From: JANJWP01 sp964482035
GTDB taxonomy: Bacteria; Patescibacteriota; Gracilibacteria; BD1-5; UBA2023
Direction: 5' to 3'
NCBI GenBank assembly: GCA_964482035.1
Contig: CAYZVC010000001.1
Coordinates: 719,638 to 783,637, forward strand
DNA: 64,000 bases
Position 1 is the first letter of the stretch, and each line of letters begins with the position of its first letter. Below, piece after piece: positions 20,670 through 30,020 of the stretch. The notes under the pieces were generated by a model. That model searched no databases. It was not told the DNA's origin and saw nothing but the letters and a program-made list of their open reading frames with translations. The translations under genes were made by a program, and so were the position numbers.

Positions 20670-21737
20670 TTAGCGTTGGTTTTCGGTGGCACGGAGGGCT
20701 TTGGAATACTTCGTCTGCATCCCGTTTCCCGTTTCCGGAGGAAATCCGAGGGCGGTGAGTTTTTCCGAGATGAGGTCCTTCACTTTTTTCTGGTCGGCTT
20801 CGAAAGAAGCGAGCACGGCTCGGTTCGAATCGTTGCCGGCCTTGTAGACCGAATCGAAAAGCTTGAAGAACGTGTTGCGTTCGAAGTCGATTTCGACTTC
20901 CGAGAACGTCCCTACCGCCTTTTCCGGCGCCGAGGGCGAATAAACGGTCGCCTCGTCGATGGTGACGAGGTAGACGTTGTCCGGGTTGTCGCCGTACCCG
21001 AAGGGCGTCGTTTTGTTCACATGGAAGCGGGTGCGTTTGACTACGAGGCGGACCGACGGCTCAAGGTTCGAATAGTCGAAACCGGATACCCCCCGCTCTT
21101 TCGCCGCATCCTTCGTGAGCGTTACGGGCGAGAGCCGGTTTCAGAATACCGGATTGCCGAGAAGCCGGACGAACGGCTCGCCGTTTTCGCGTTTCAACAA
21201 GTACGACGTGATCGGGTTGAGACGGAAATCGTTCTTGATTTCGTAACGGTTTTTAAGGGCCTTTTTGTACCCTCCGACGTCGTTCAGTGCATCCTTCCCG
21301 TACGCTTTGGTCTGAATTTCGAGACGCTGTGGGACGATTCGCTTTTCTCGGTACGAATTCACGTCGTCGAGAGCGTTCCAACGGTAACGCAACCGATGGG
21401 AAATGCCGTTTTTTTCGAGCGTTCCCGAGGCGTCGTCGAAGTACGTGTCCTCGAAATACAGCACGTCGAGATCGCTACCCATGTAATAAGCACCCGTGAC
21501 GTACTTGGCGTTTTCCCATTCCTTCTTCGGAAGCTCGGAAGCGATGAGGTCGTAGAGGGATTTCTTCTGTACGTCCGAGAGCGTGCCGGAGAGGGTGAGC
21601 TTGTATTCCTGTTCGAGGCGCGGCGGCTCGCCCCATACCGGCAGGAGCGCGTAGGCTCAGAAAAGCGAAATCCCCACAACCGCGAGGACGGAAAGCGTTC
21701 TCTTGCAGGTTTTGGGGATCTTCGGAAACGACGGCAT
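20670..21737 (-). CDS. Membrane-anchored CYTH/VTC-like protein
   Basis: A 355-aa protein with an N-terminal TM (RTLSVLAVVGISLFGAYALL, containing a TGA-Gly) and a second TGA-Gly near 21141. The body resembles a triphosphate-tunnel (CYTH) fold: an EQEYKLTLSG opening strand, YFEDTYFDDASGTLEKNG, HRLRYR, alternating charged strands (EKRIVPQRLEIQTK, VRLVVKR), TIDEATVY, and a late EVEIDFE strand followed by a helix ending SKYSKA-like (QTKYSKAL). CYTH enzymes act on triphosphates. Here the domain would be outside or periplasm-facing, so a catalytic role is doubtful. Family call by pattern only. Confidence 0.55.
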
Positions 21738-21758
21738 GGAATTCTGGGAAATCTCGGA

Positions 21759-22979
21759 TTATTCTCCGCTCGGGCCTTGCGAACGGGAAAGTCGGATGTT
21801 CTTGTGGATGGCGTCCTTCGTGGAGGTCTTGGTCGTGTCGATTGCGGACGAAACCTTCTTCACCTTGTTCACGAACACGTCCAAATCCTTCGCGACGTCG
21901 ACGATGATGTAGAAAAGCGGAACGCCGATGAGAAGTCCCACGAATCCAAAAAAATGTTCGGAAACGAGAAGGATGAGGAAGGTGATGAACACCGGAAATT
22001 CCATGTACGAAGAAACGATCTTCGGATTGAGGTAGTAGGCTTCCACGGCATGGACGATAGCGATCATCAGCAAGAGGAGCAGAATGACCGGTTGTCCGCC
22101 GTAGTTGTACCCTACGATGAGGATCGGCACGGTAGAGAGTATGAAGCCGAGCACCGGAACGAAGCCCAGGATGAATACCATGACCCCGAGAGTGGAAACG
22201 TACGGAAAAACGTCGCCACCGTGGACCGCGCTGATGAGCAGGAGTCCGAGAACGGTAAGGAGCGCGTTGACGAGCGCGATGAACGCCTGGGCTTTGAAGA
22301 TGAGACCGAAACCCTTGCCGATTTTAGCGAAGATGATGGAGTATTCTTCGTAGAGGAAGGCGAAATTTCCGCGCTTCACGGTCTCGAGATACCCGGCAAT
22401 CTTGTTGCGGTCGATAATGAACACATAACTGAGCACGAGCGCCATGAGGATTTTCATGAGTACCGCGCTGGCGTTCTTCACGTTTTCAAAAACGTCTTTC
22501 GCCGTCTTCTCCATCGAAGCCTTGTCGAAATACGACGAAATCGCGGATTTCAGACCAAGATCGACCTTCATGGCCGATTCGATACCGGAAATGCTTTTTT
22601 CTACGTGGGAAACGATGCCCGGCACTTCCGAAACGATGCCTTTGGATTCTTCGAGAACCTGGGGGACGAGATTCGAAAAAAGGAATCCGACCGCCGCGAT
22701 GAACGCGAGATACACGACCGTAACGATGACGGCGAGTTTATTGGCTTTAACGATTGCGGAGCGGAATTTTCCCGGACTGAGGGTTTTCGCGAAGGCCGCG
22801 ATCTTTTTGGAAATCCAGGTCGAAAGATCGAGAAAAAGGAACGCGAAAAGGAACGTGATGAGGAATACGAAGAGGAAATCCGAAAGCGCATAGGCGAAAA
22901 GCCCGAGAAGAGCGAACGCCGCCATCTTCTGGAAGAAGTACTTGTTGAATACGAGCCTGAGGAAAAACGGGAGGCGCAT
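21759..22979 (-). CDS. AI-2E family transporter-like permease
   Basis: A 406-aa multi-pass membrane protein of the AI-2E (PerM/TqsA-like) family. Visible: three N-terminal TM helices, an amphipathic middle (about residues 110-165), VLSYVFIIDRNKIAGYLE, FIALVNALLTVLGLLLISAV, LGFVPVLGFILSTVPILIVG and the family end GFVGLLIGVPLFYIIVDV. The transported substrate is unknown for most members. No in-frame TGA. It lies 20 nt from dnaX. Confidence 0.88.
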   Translation of the reverse strand: MRLPFFLRLVFNKYFFQKMAAFALLGLFAYALSDFLFVFLITFLFAFLFLDLSTWISKKIAAFAKTLSPGKFRSAIVKANKLAVIVTVVYLAFIAAVGFLFSNLVPQVLEESKGIVSEVPGIVSHVEKSISGIESAMKVDLGLKSAISSYFDKASMEKTAKDVFENVKNASAVLMKILMALVLSYVFIIDRNKIAGYLETVKRGNFAFLYEEYSIIFAKIGKGFGLIFKAQAFIALVNALLTVLGLLLISAVHGGDVFPYVSTLGVMVFILGFVPVLGFILSTVPILIVGYNYGGQPVILLLLLMIAIVHAVEAYYLNPKIVSSYMEFPVFITFLILLVSEHFFGFVGLLIGVPLFYIIVDVAKDLDVFVNKVKKVSSAIDTTKTSTKDAIHKNIRLSRSQGPSGE

Positions 22980-22999
22980 GGGTTTCGCGTTAGGGGGAA

Positions 23000-24601
23000 T
23001 TACTTCACGGATTCGATTCTAACGGAAATCGGACGACCGCAAAGGGATTCGAGGGATTCCGAAAGCGCGGCTTTGGCTTCGGGTTTGGCCAATACGCCAC
23101 TGTCGAGCATGTTCTTGGCGGTGACGAGGAACGTCGAGCCGTCGACGAACAGGCACTTGGGCGAATTCTTCACGGCGATGACGAGCGTGGTCGTTTTGGG
23201 GATTTCCTTGAGTTTCGCCACGAGCTCCGCAATGGAAACCGAAGGGATTTCGTGGACTTCGGAAACCGGAGCGGCGACCGTTTCGACCGCCGGAGCCGGT
23301 TTCGGGGTTTCGACCGGAGCGGGCGTCGGAGCCGGAACGTATGCGGGAGCGGGCGTCGGTACCGGTTTCGAAAACGAAGTTTTGGCCGGCGCCGCGAAGT
23401 CGTCGAACGGGTCTTCGGACATCGGGAACGGTTCTTCCGGGAGCGGAACCTCGTCGAACGCCGGAACGGGTTTGGCAGCCTGTTTCGGAACGGGTGCCGG
23501 GGCCGGTTCGGCTTCGCGGACGGATGCTGACGCAACGGGTGCCGCCTTGGGCTTCGCGGGCATTTCGACGTCGCCGTACGGAACTCGTGCTACCGGGCCG
23601 TAGGCGACCTTGGCGATGGTCGTCTCGATGACGAACATCGGGTCCGGTGAAAGCCTCGCGCGGACGTAGGCGGAAGAAACCGATTCGAAGAAATCGGAGA
23701 GGAACGGGAATTCGGCGTTTTTGACACCGACTTCGAGGATGCGGTCGCGGAGGTACGAAAGGAGCTCGTCGACGAACTTCATCGGATCGGTGCGGCGCAG
23801 CGTTTCTGAGGAGAGTTCGAAAATCTTGGCGCTGTCTCGTTCGGCGACGGCTTTTTCAAGCGCGCGCATGAAATCGTCGCCCACGAGGCCGAGACGGTTT
23901 TCTACGTAGGTTTTGGTAATCTTCCCCCCGAGCACGAACTGTTCGAAAAGCGTGAGCGCGTCGCGGAGTCCGCCACGGGCGAGCTTGGAAATCCGGAGAA
24001 TCGCGCCGTCTTCGGCATCGATGCCTTCTTCCTTCGCGACGAAACGGAGGCGTTCGGCGATGTCGGTTTCGGAAATGCGGCGGAAGTCGTAGCGCTGGGT
24101 GCGCGAAACGATGGTTTCGGGGACCTTATGGACGTCGGTAGTCGCGAGGACGAACTTCACGTGCTCCGGCGGTTCTTCGAGCGTCTTCAGAAGGGCGTTG
24201 AACGCCGGCTTCGAAAGCATGTGGACCTCGTCGATGATGTACACCTTGTACTTTCCGGAAGTCGGTTGGAAGCGCGAACGCTCGATAAGGTCGCGGATGT
24301 GCTCGACGCCGTTGTTCGACGCCGCGTCGATTTCGACGACGTCGACCATCCGTCCTTCGAGGAAAGCTTTGCAGTGGTCGCATTCGTCGCAGGGGCTTCA
24401 ATCTTTCGTGAGGTTCAGGCAGTTCACCGCCTTGGCGAAAATGCGGGCGACGGTGGTTTTTCCCGTTCCGCGGGAACCGTAGAAAAGGTACCCGCCTACG
24501 GTACGGTCTTCCAAAAGCGCGTTCGAAAGCGCTTCTCGGATGAATTTCTGGCCGTAGAGGGAATCCCAGTTCTGCGGGCGGTATTTCTGGTAGAGGGACA
24601 C
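23000..24601 (-). CDS. dnaX: DNA polymerase III subunit gamma/tau
   Basis: A 533-aa clamp-loader ATPase. MSLYQKYRPQNWDSLYGQ opens the protein; Walker A is YGSRGTGKTT; the Cys4 zinc site is C-x(9)-C-x2-C-x2-C around SPCDECDHC. Walker B is VYIIDEVHMLS, with FNALLKTLEEPPEHVKFVLATT and SRTQRYDFRRIS (sensor regions). A Pro/Ala-rich linker (residues about 285-440) leads to a small C-terminal domain. TGA at about 24397 is Gly in the KDGSPC loop. The start codon is GTG, 4 nt after the tldD TAG. Identification is firm. Confidence 0.97.
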
Positions 24602-24605
24602 TGGA

Positions 24606-25961
24606 CTAACCGGTTACTTTGAGACGGACGAGAACGGTGGGCGTAGCGTCGGATACGGGCATCTGTTGCCCCTTTCCGCACGTTCCCCCGTCGAAGAAGT
24701 GCAGATCGTCGCCGACCATGCGGATTTCGGAGAGCATTTTCGGGCCGTTGCCGGAAATGTTGGCGCCACGGACGGCTTCGGCGATTTTCCCATCACGGAT
24801 ACGGAATCCCGAGCTGACCTTGAAAACGAAATCGCCGGTGACGGTATTGACCTGCCCTCCGCCCATCCGCGAAACGTAGAGCCCGTCCTTGACGGAGGCG
24901 ACGATGTCTTCCTTTTTATGGTTTCCGGCGGCGAGATAGGTCGAACCCATGCGCACGAGGGTTTCGCAGGCGTAGGATTCGCGACGCGCGTGGCCGGTGG
25001 ATTCGGTGCCGAAGAGTTCGGCGGTGCGGTTCTGGTGCATGTACGAAACGAGCACCCCCTTTTCGATGAGCACGGTTTTCTTGGCCGGATTGCCTTCGTG
25101 GTCGAGCGCGTAGAAACCGCGGAGCCCCGGGATGGTGGGATCGTCGACGACGGTCACTTCGTCGGAAGCGACTTTCTGCCCAAGCTTCCCGCGGTAGACG
25201 CTGGAATTCTGGAGGTCTGCTTCGAGGCCGTGCCCGACGGCTTCGTGGATGATGGTTCCGCCGGATTCGTTGCCGATGACCACATCCATTTCGCCGGACG
25301 GCGCCGGCTCTCCCGAGAGCGCGCGGTCGAGATCGGCGATGGCGGAGGAAAAGATTTTCAAGAGGGATTCCCGGTCGAGTTTGCCGAGGATGTCGGTACC
25401 GGTGATCTTCTCCATCACTTCTTCGTGCGCGTCGCCGCGCTTACCGGCGAGAATGACGTAGAACGAGTGGTATTTCTGCAAGTCGCCGCCGAACGCCCCC
25501 TTGCTGGTAGCTACGGCGTACGAACGGTACGAAAAATTCGCCACGACCTCGTAGCTCGTAAGAAAATCGGCCTTCGCGGCGATGGCGGGGATTTCCCCGA
25601 ATGCGGCGAAAATCGGTTCGGCGTCGGCGAGCGGATCCCCCGGTTCGAGCGTTACGGTTTTCGATTCCGCGGAAACGGCGGCGTTGGAAAAATCCGGCGC
25701 GGAAAACCCGTTCGAACGGCAAAACTCCGCCACGTCGGCCTCGAACGCGTCGAGGCGCGGAAACGAAGCGAAACGGACGTCGGTGCCGTTGCGGGAAAGA
25801 ATGGAGAAACCTTCGTGCGAACGGGAGGACGGAGCTTCGACTTTGCCATTGAGAAGGCGGGCGGAAAAGCCTTTCGAATTCTCGAAAAAGACTTCCCGGT
25901 AGTTTCCGGGAAGGTTCGCGATGGCGCTTTTGGCTCGGCTTTCTGAAACGGTTCTGGACAT
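24606..25961 (-). CDS. tldD: TldD metalloprotease subunit
   Basis: A 451-aa catalytic subunit of the TldD/TldE heterodimeric zinc protease, which trims peptides such as microcin B17 leader and CcdA. The zinc motif GGTIIHEAVGHGLEADL (HExxxH) is near residue 250; SRMGGGQVNTVTGDFVF and GGTCGKGQQMPVSD near the end are family signatures. I chose the ATG at 25959-25961, just inside a promoter. No in-frame TGA. Its partner tldE is divergent across a 106-bp gap. In a genome with RiPP-like genes, TldD/E is a plausible leader peptidase (inference). Confidence 0.96.
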   Translation of the reverse strand: MSRTVSESRAKSAIANLPGNYREVFFENSKGFSARLLNGKVEAPSSRSHEGFSILSRNGTDVRFASFPRLDAFEADVAEFCRSNGFSAPDFSNAAVSAESKTVTLEPGDPLADAEPIFAAFGEIPAIAAKADFLTSYEVVANFSYRSYAVATSKGAFGGDLQKYHSFYVILAGKRGDAHEEVMEKITGTDILGKLDRESLLKIFSSAIADLDRALSGEPAPSGEMDVVIGNESGGTIIHEAVGHGLEADLQNSSVYRGKLGQKVASDEVTVVDDPTIPGLRGFYALDHEGNPAKKTVLIEKGVLVSYMHQNRTAELFGTESTGHARRESYACETLVRMGSTYLAAGNHKKEDIVASVKDGLYVSRMGGGQVNTVTGDFVFKVSSGFRIRDGKIAEAVRGANISGNGPKMLSEIRMVGDDLHFFDGGTCGKGQQMPVSDATPTVLVRLKVTG

Positions 25962-25981
25962 AGGTTTTCGATACGGGCCGA

Positions 25982-26009
25982 AGTATACCGAAAAAAACGC
26001 GCATTCCAA
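25982..26009 (-). promoter_or_regulatory. Promoter of the tldD-dnaX operon
   Basis: Minus strand TTGGAA (26004-26009), 16-nt spacer, TATACT (25982-25987); start near 25975, leader about 14 nt. Confidence 0.7.
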
Positions 26010-26033
26010 GCCGGATGCCCCGTTGCCGTCGGT

Positions 26034-26061
26034 TTGATTTTCGTTCAATTCCCGCTACCAT
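26034..26061 (+). promoter_or_regulatory. Promoter of tldE
   Basis: TTGATT (26034-26039), 16-nt spacer, TACCAT (26056-26061). The predicted start coincides with the ATG at 26068, implying leaderless translation. Confidence 0.65.
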
Positions 26062-26067
26062 CGGCGC

Positions 26068-27357
26068 ATGCAAACCCCGTCCCAAATCATCGCCTCGGCC
26101 ATTCCGCAAATCCTGCGGGAACTTTCCGCCGAAGGTTTCGCCAACGTATCGGCATCCAAAGAAAAAAGCCTCACCTATTCGCCGATGGGCGAAGAGATTT
26201 CCGTAAAAGAACGCGAAAACCTCTCCGTTTCGGTCACTATCGTCAAAGACGGGCGCAAGGCCTCTCTCCAGGTCGCTACGGCGGACGTCAGCGAAATCCG
26301 TTCCCGCCTCGCGGCAGTCGCCCGCACCCTCGCCTACGTCACTCCCGACGAAGACGTGAAGGTTCCCGAAATCCGCGACTCGGTTTCCGCCGACGACCGC
26401 GCGTTCGAATTTTCTTCGGTCACTTCCGAAATGCTCGTCGAGCGTTTCCGCAAGGCGAAGGATTTCGCCTACCCGGAAAGCGTGGTCATCGAATCGTTTT
26501 CCGTGGAAGCCGAAGAATCCGAACGCATTTTCGTAAACACCTTCGGGGCCGACAAGCGCTATGCGAAAACCGCTTCCCACTGGGGCGTCGAACTGTTCCT
26601 CCCAACCGAAGAAGGCGGAGACGTCTGGTACGATTCGTTCTCTTCGCCGAAATTCCTCGACGTTTCCCACTCCGACATCGCGCCGATATCCGAACGTTTG
26701 GTCGAAATGTCGAAGCCCGTCGCCGCGACTTTCGAAAGCGGCCCGGCTACCGTCGCCCTCGAAGGCGGCGTCTTCGCTGACTTCCTCGACATCCTCATGG
26801 GTGCCGTAAGCGCGGAGAACGTCCGTCAGAAAACCACCTTTCTCGAAGCTTCCGACGTCGGGAAAAAACTCCTTCCGGAAGGATTCTCGATCACTTCGCT
26901 CGCCCGGATGTCCGAAAGCGCCTACGGACGCGTGTTCGACGGCGAAGGCATTACTACCGAAGATTTGTCCGTCATCGAGAACGGCGTTTTGAAAAATCTC
27001 TTCTGCGATTCGAAGAACGCGACCAAATTCGCGATTCCCGCAACCGGAAACCCCTACCCTTCGAACCTCGTTTTCGAAGCGCCCGTGAAACCCGAGGCAC
27101 TGAAGGAAGCCAAGTTCCTCTTCACGAACCTCATGGCGTTCCATACCGTCGACTCCATCAGCGGAAAATTCGCCCTCGAAGGCGAAGGTTTCGAACTGAA
27201 AGACGGAAAACGCGCCTGATACGTAAAGAACGTCGCCCTCTCCGGCAACGTCAAAACCCTCTTCGCAGGCCTCGTCGCCGAAGTCGGCAACCGTCGCCGG
27301 TACGGCAATACGGTAGTGGGCGACGTCGTGACGACCTGACTTTCGGTAAACGTCTAG
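26068..27357 (+). CDS. tldE: TldE/PmbA metalloprotease subunit
   Basis: A 429-aa non-catalytic partner of TldD. Visible: SLTYSPMGEEISVKERENLSVSV at the start, ESVVIESFSVEAEESERIFVNTFGA, SHSDIAPISERLVEM, VALEGGVFADFLDILMGAVSAENV and GEGITTEDLSVIENGVLKNLF. TGA at 27217-27219 gives the conserved Gly before YVKNVALSGNVKTL, and a second at about 27337 gives TTGLSVNV before TAG. No HExxxH, as expected for TldE. It is divergent from tldD and 1 nt upstream of the His-tail gene. Confidence 0.95.
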
Positions 27358-27358
27358 C

Positions 27359-28138
27359 ATGCTCGAATTCCTCACTCCGATCGGCACTCCCCTCGGTCTC
27401 TCGAATCCCGACGTCCTCATCGCCTTTTTGGCATTGGTCTTTTTCGGAGTTTTCGCGTTCCTCGGAAGCGCCAAGGCCTACTCGGCTTTTTACGGCGCGG
27501 TCGTATGAGTGGGAATCTACGTCGTCCTCCAGACCCTCCTCGGCCCCGGATACCAATCGGCAGATACCGCGAAGATCCTTTCCCCGGGCGTGTCGAAATT
27601 CCTCATCGGTTCTTCGGCATACCTCATCCCCATCCTCTACGTCCTCGGTCCGGTAAACGGCGCGCTCCACATCAAGGCCACGTCCAACGCGGTCGTGCGC
27701 GCGTTCGAATCGGGCGTCGTCGCGCTCTTCGCTACGGCCCTCGTCATCACGAGCGCGTTCGGATTCATGACGAAGACCTACGTGTTCACGGCCGATACCG
27801 CGTTCACGCTTCTGAAGGAATCGCAGGCGTTCATGGCGTTCTTCTCGCTTTCGAAAGCCCTCACCTACCTCGCCGCCCACATGCAGGCGATCGTCGTGAG
27901 CGGAATCCTCTTCGGCATCTACCGCGCGTTTTTCGCCGACATCGTTTCCGCCGCGGTCGTATGAGCCGTGTCGGCTATCGCGAAGAGAATGAAAAAGGCC
28001 ACCGTGCACGAAGACCACGACGACCATGGAGGAGGATGACATGACGACCACGGGCATGGAGGGCACGACGACCACGGAGGGCATGACGACCATGACGACC
28101 ATGACGACCATGGGCACGGCGGACATGGGCACCACTAA
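27359..28138 (+). CDS. Polytopic membrane protein with a His/Asp/Gly-rich C-terminal tail
   Basis: A 259-aa protein with about six TM helices in residues 1-205, then a 41-residue hydrophilic tail made almost only of His, Asp and Gly (HEDHDDHGGGGHDDHGHGG and onward to HGHGGHGHH). Three TGA codons read as Gly (27506, 27962, 28037); the last lies in the tail. At DNA level the tail is a run of CAT-GAC-GAC-like units. The tail is a likely divalent-metal (Zn, Ni, Co, Cu) binding or sensing segment, as in CDF and nickel proteins. The membrane part matches no family I recognise. TAA shares bases with the TAG of the convergent neighbour. Confidence 0.75.
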
Positions 28139-29286
28139 CCGAACAGCCTTTTCAAGAAAGAAAACGTCGGCGAGAGGAGATTTCAAAACGAGTAGGAAGC
28201 GGCGAACGCGACGACTACGTAAGGCGATAGGAGAAACCGTACGTGCACGAGCACGTCTTGCGGAAGCCAGGGATTCTCTTTCCTGATCCGAAAGACGCGC
28301 TTTTTAATTTCTTCTGCGGCCTCTTGGGAAATACGTGAGGTTTCGGAACGGGCGAACGAGGCGATTTCGCTCCCGAAACGTTTCTCTAAAAAATCCGCGT
28401 CGACGATATCCCCTCATTTCAATTCGGAATACGGGACGATTTTAGTCGATTGGTATTCGAGAAAAACCGAAACCGCCTTTTGAAAGAAGCCGAAAGCGAG
28501 GAGGAAGGCGAGAATCGAATACAGCGCCTTTTGGGCCATGAAGGTTTCCCGTCAACCGGATGCCGCAAAATCCAAGGCGATGAGCGAGACGAGCAGGACG
28601 AAAAGTCAGAACGGCGCGTTTTTCCACTTTTTAGCAGCCTTCGCGTAGAGAAGGTTGCCAAAACGGAACGTCATGAGGGAGATTCAAAAATAGATGACTC
28701 CCGCGTACCTTTTTAAGAGTTCTTCTCAGAACGCCGAAATGACCGAGGGTTCGAGACAGTAGAAAACGATCTTTAGAAAAAACAGGAGGCAGGCCAACGT
28801 CAGCACGGAATGGAACGCGTTCCTTACCGAATATTTATGTTTCCTCCTTCTCCAATATCGTTTTCGAAAATTCATGAACAATTCCCTTCTCAAATCCCTC
28901 CTTACAAGGAATTTTCCATAGAATACGAGCGAACCGATGAAAAAATACGCCAACACGGACAAGAAAAGATTGCCCATGAACGCGTATTCGTGCCCCGCTA
29001 CCGAAGCGAACGCCCCACATAATACCAGGAATTTGAAATAGGTGGCGTTCAACGGTCACCAAGCGTATACGAAACCGATCAACACCAAGAAACCCGCGAG
29101 GCGAGCGGCGAAAAACTCCGGAACCGTGCCATAAACCAAAGCGTACGCCGTCTGGACTGCCACGAGGAGAAACATCCCAAGAAACGCGGAATTGTATATT
29201 TTCCCTTTTCGAAAATCGGTGGATACGGAAAAAATGCAGACCGTCAAGAATGCCGCCGTCAGGACGATGGATACCGTGTCTCCCAT
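28135..29286 (-). CDS. Polytopic membrane protein, possibly a divergent prepilin-peptidase relative
   Basis: A 383-aa protein read through six TGA-Gly codons. Residues 1-130 are six or so TM helices starting MGDTVSIVLTAAFLTVCIFS, with STDFRKGKIYNSAFLG, reminiscent of the first aspartate motif (DxRxxxIxN) of A24 prepilin peptidases. The second motif (GxGDxK) is not clear: the corresponding place reads GPLNATYFKFLVL without Asp. After this come a basic loop (RKRYWRRRKHKYS), more TM helices and a soluble helical segment (SEIASFARSETSRISQEAAE). A pilin-processing role is attractive given the two pilin-like genes, but unproven. It ends tail-to-tail with its neighbour, sharing 4 nt. Confidence 0.55.
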
Positions 29287-29288
29287 AT

Positions 29289-29948
29289 TTATTGGTCGAC
29301 GGATCCGTTCCGAAGGAAGGCGGCTTCGCCCATTTTCAAACACGAATCCACCAGGGATTTGTTGCTGAGTCTCCGGCAAGCGGAAGCCGGACTTTTACCG
29401 GCGTCCACCTGATGGATCAGGTAGGAATCGGCGCAAGAAGCCTTGAACGCCTGGTTCACGAGGGCTTCGCAAGCGCGAGCGTCGCCCTGGGACGCCAATG
29501 CGAGATTGACCCTGTCCGAACAAGCGTTCCTCAACGCTTCGTTCTTTACGAGGGCACAAGATTTCACGTCCGGAGCGTACGCCGAAACGTATTCGTCCAC
29601 TTTTTTCACGCAATCGGCACGCAAAAGCCGATTGGGAATTTTTCCACAAGGAGCGGAATTGAAAGCCCTTCTCGCGCCGTCGGTGAGAATCTCGGCGGAA
29701 CATTTGTCCGATTCGCCTTTCGGAAGGGCGGTACAATTGGCCGCGTTTCAAGTGGCTACGGCTTCGTCGTACGCGTTTTTGACGACCGCTTCGGCGGATC
29801 ATGTCGACGTTACGGCTCAACTCGCCGCTTTTCCGGACGAACCTTGAACGTCCGGGGTTCGGGATTGCATGGCGAAATACGCCGAAACGCCCAGCAAAAG
29901 ACATGCTGTCACGGCAATCGCCATGATGACGACCGACTTCTTGTTCAT
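29289..29948 (-). CDS. Membrane-anchored Cys-repeat protein (copy 1)
   Basis: A 219-aa protein with an N-terminal TM (SVVIMAIAVTACLLLGVSAYF) and an extracytoplasmic part built from short helical units closed by Cys pairs, C-x(9-11)-C: CALVKNEALRNAC, CEALVNQAFKASC, CRRLSNKSLVDSC and others. Three TGA-Gly codons lie in the linker after the TM (near 29818, 29803, 29748). The same repeat occurs in the lipoprotein at 40.7-41.6 kb. Each Cys pair probably forms a disulfide in a helical-hairpin solenoid. Function unknown. Confidence 0.7.
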
Positions 29949-30020
29949 GGGGCCTAACGTTAAGAACCGCGCGTCTTCGCGCATTTTAGCGGAAATACGG
30001 ATTTTGTCACCAATGCCGTT

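Noticed and set aside
19644..23603. A 1,319-aa plus-strand open frame
   Set aside because: Antisense to the AEC-like, CYTH-like, AI-2E and dnaX genes; composition is Arg/Glu-rich shadow sequence with no motif.
28000..28135. Short tandem repeats of CATGACGAC type as a CRISPR or minisatellite
   Set aside because: Units are 9 nt, in frame, and encode the His/Asp tail; there are no spacers.
29949..30020. Hairpin GCGCG-TCTT-CGCGC as a terminator for the AsnB-like gene
   Set aside because: No T-run follows on the minus strand; on the plus strand no gene ends there.
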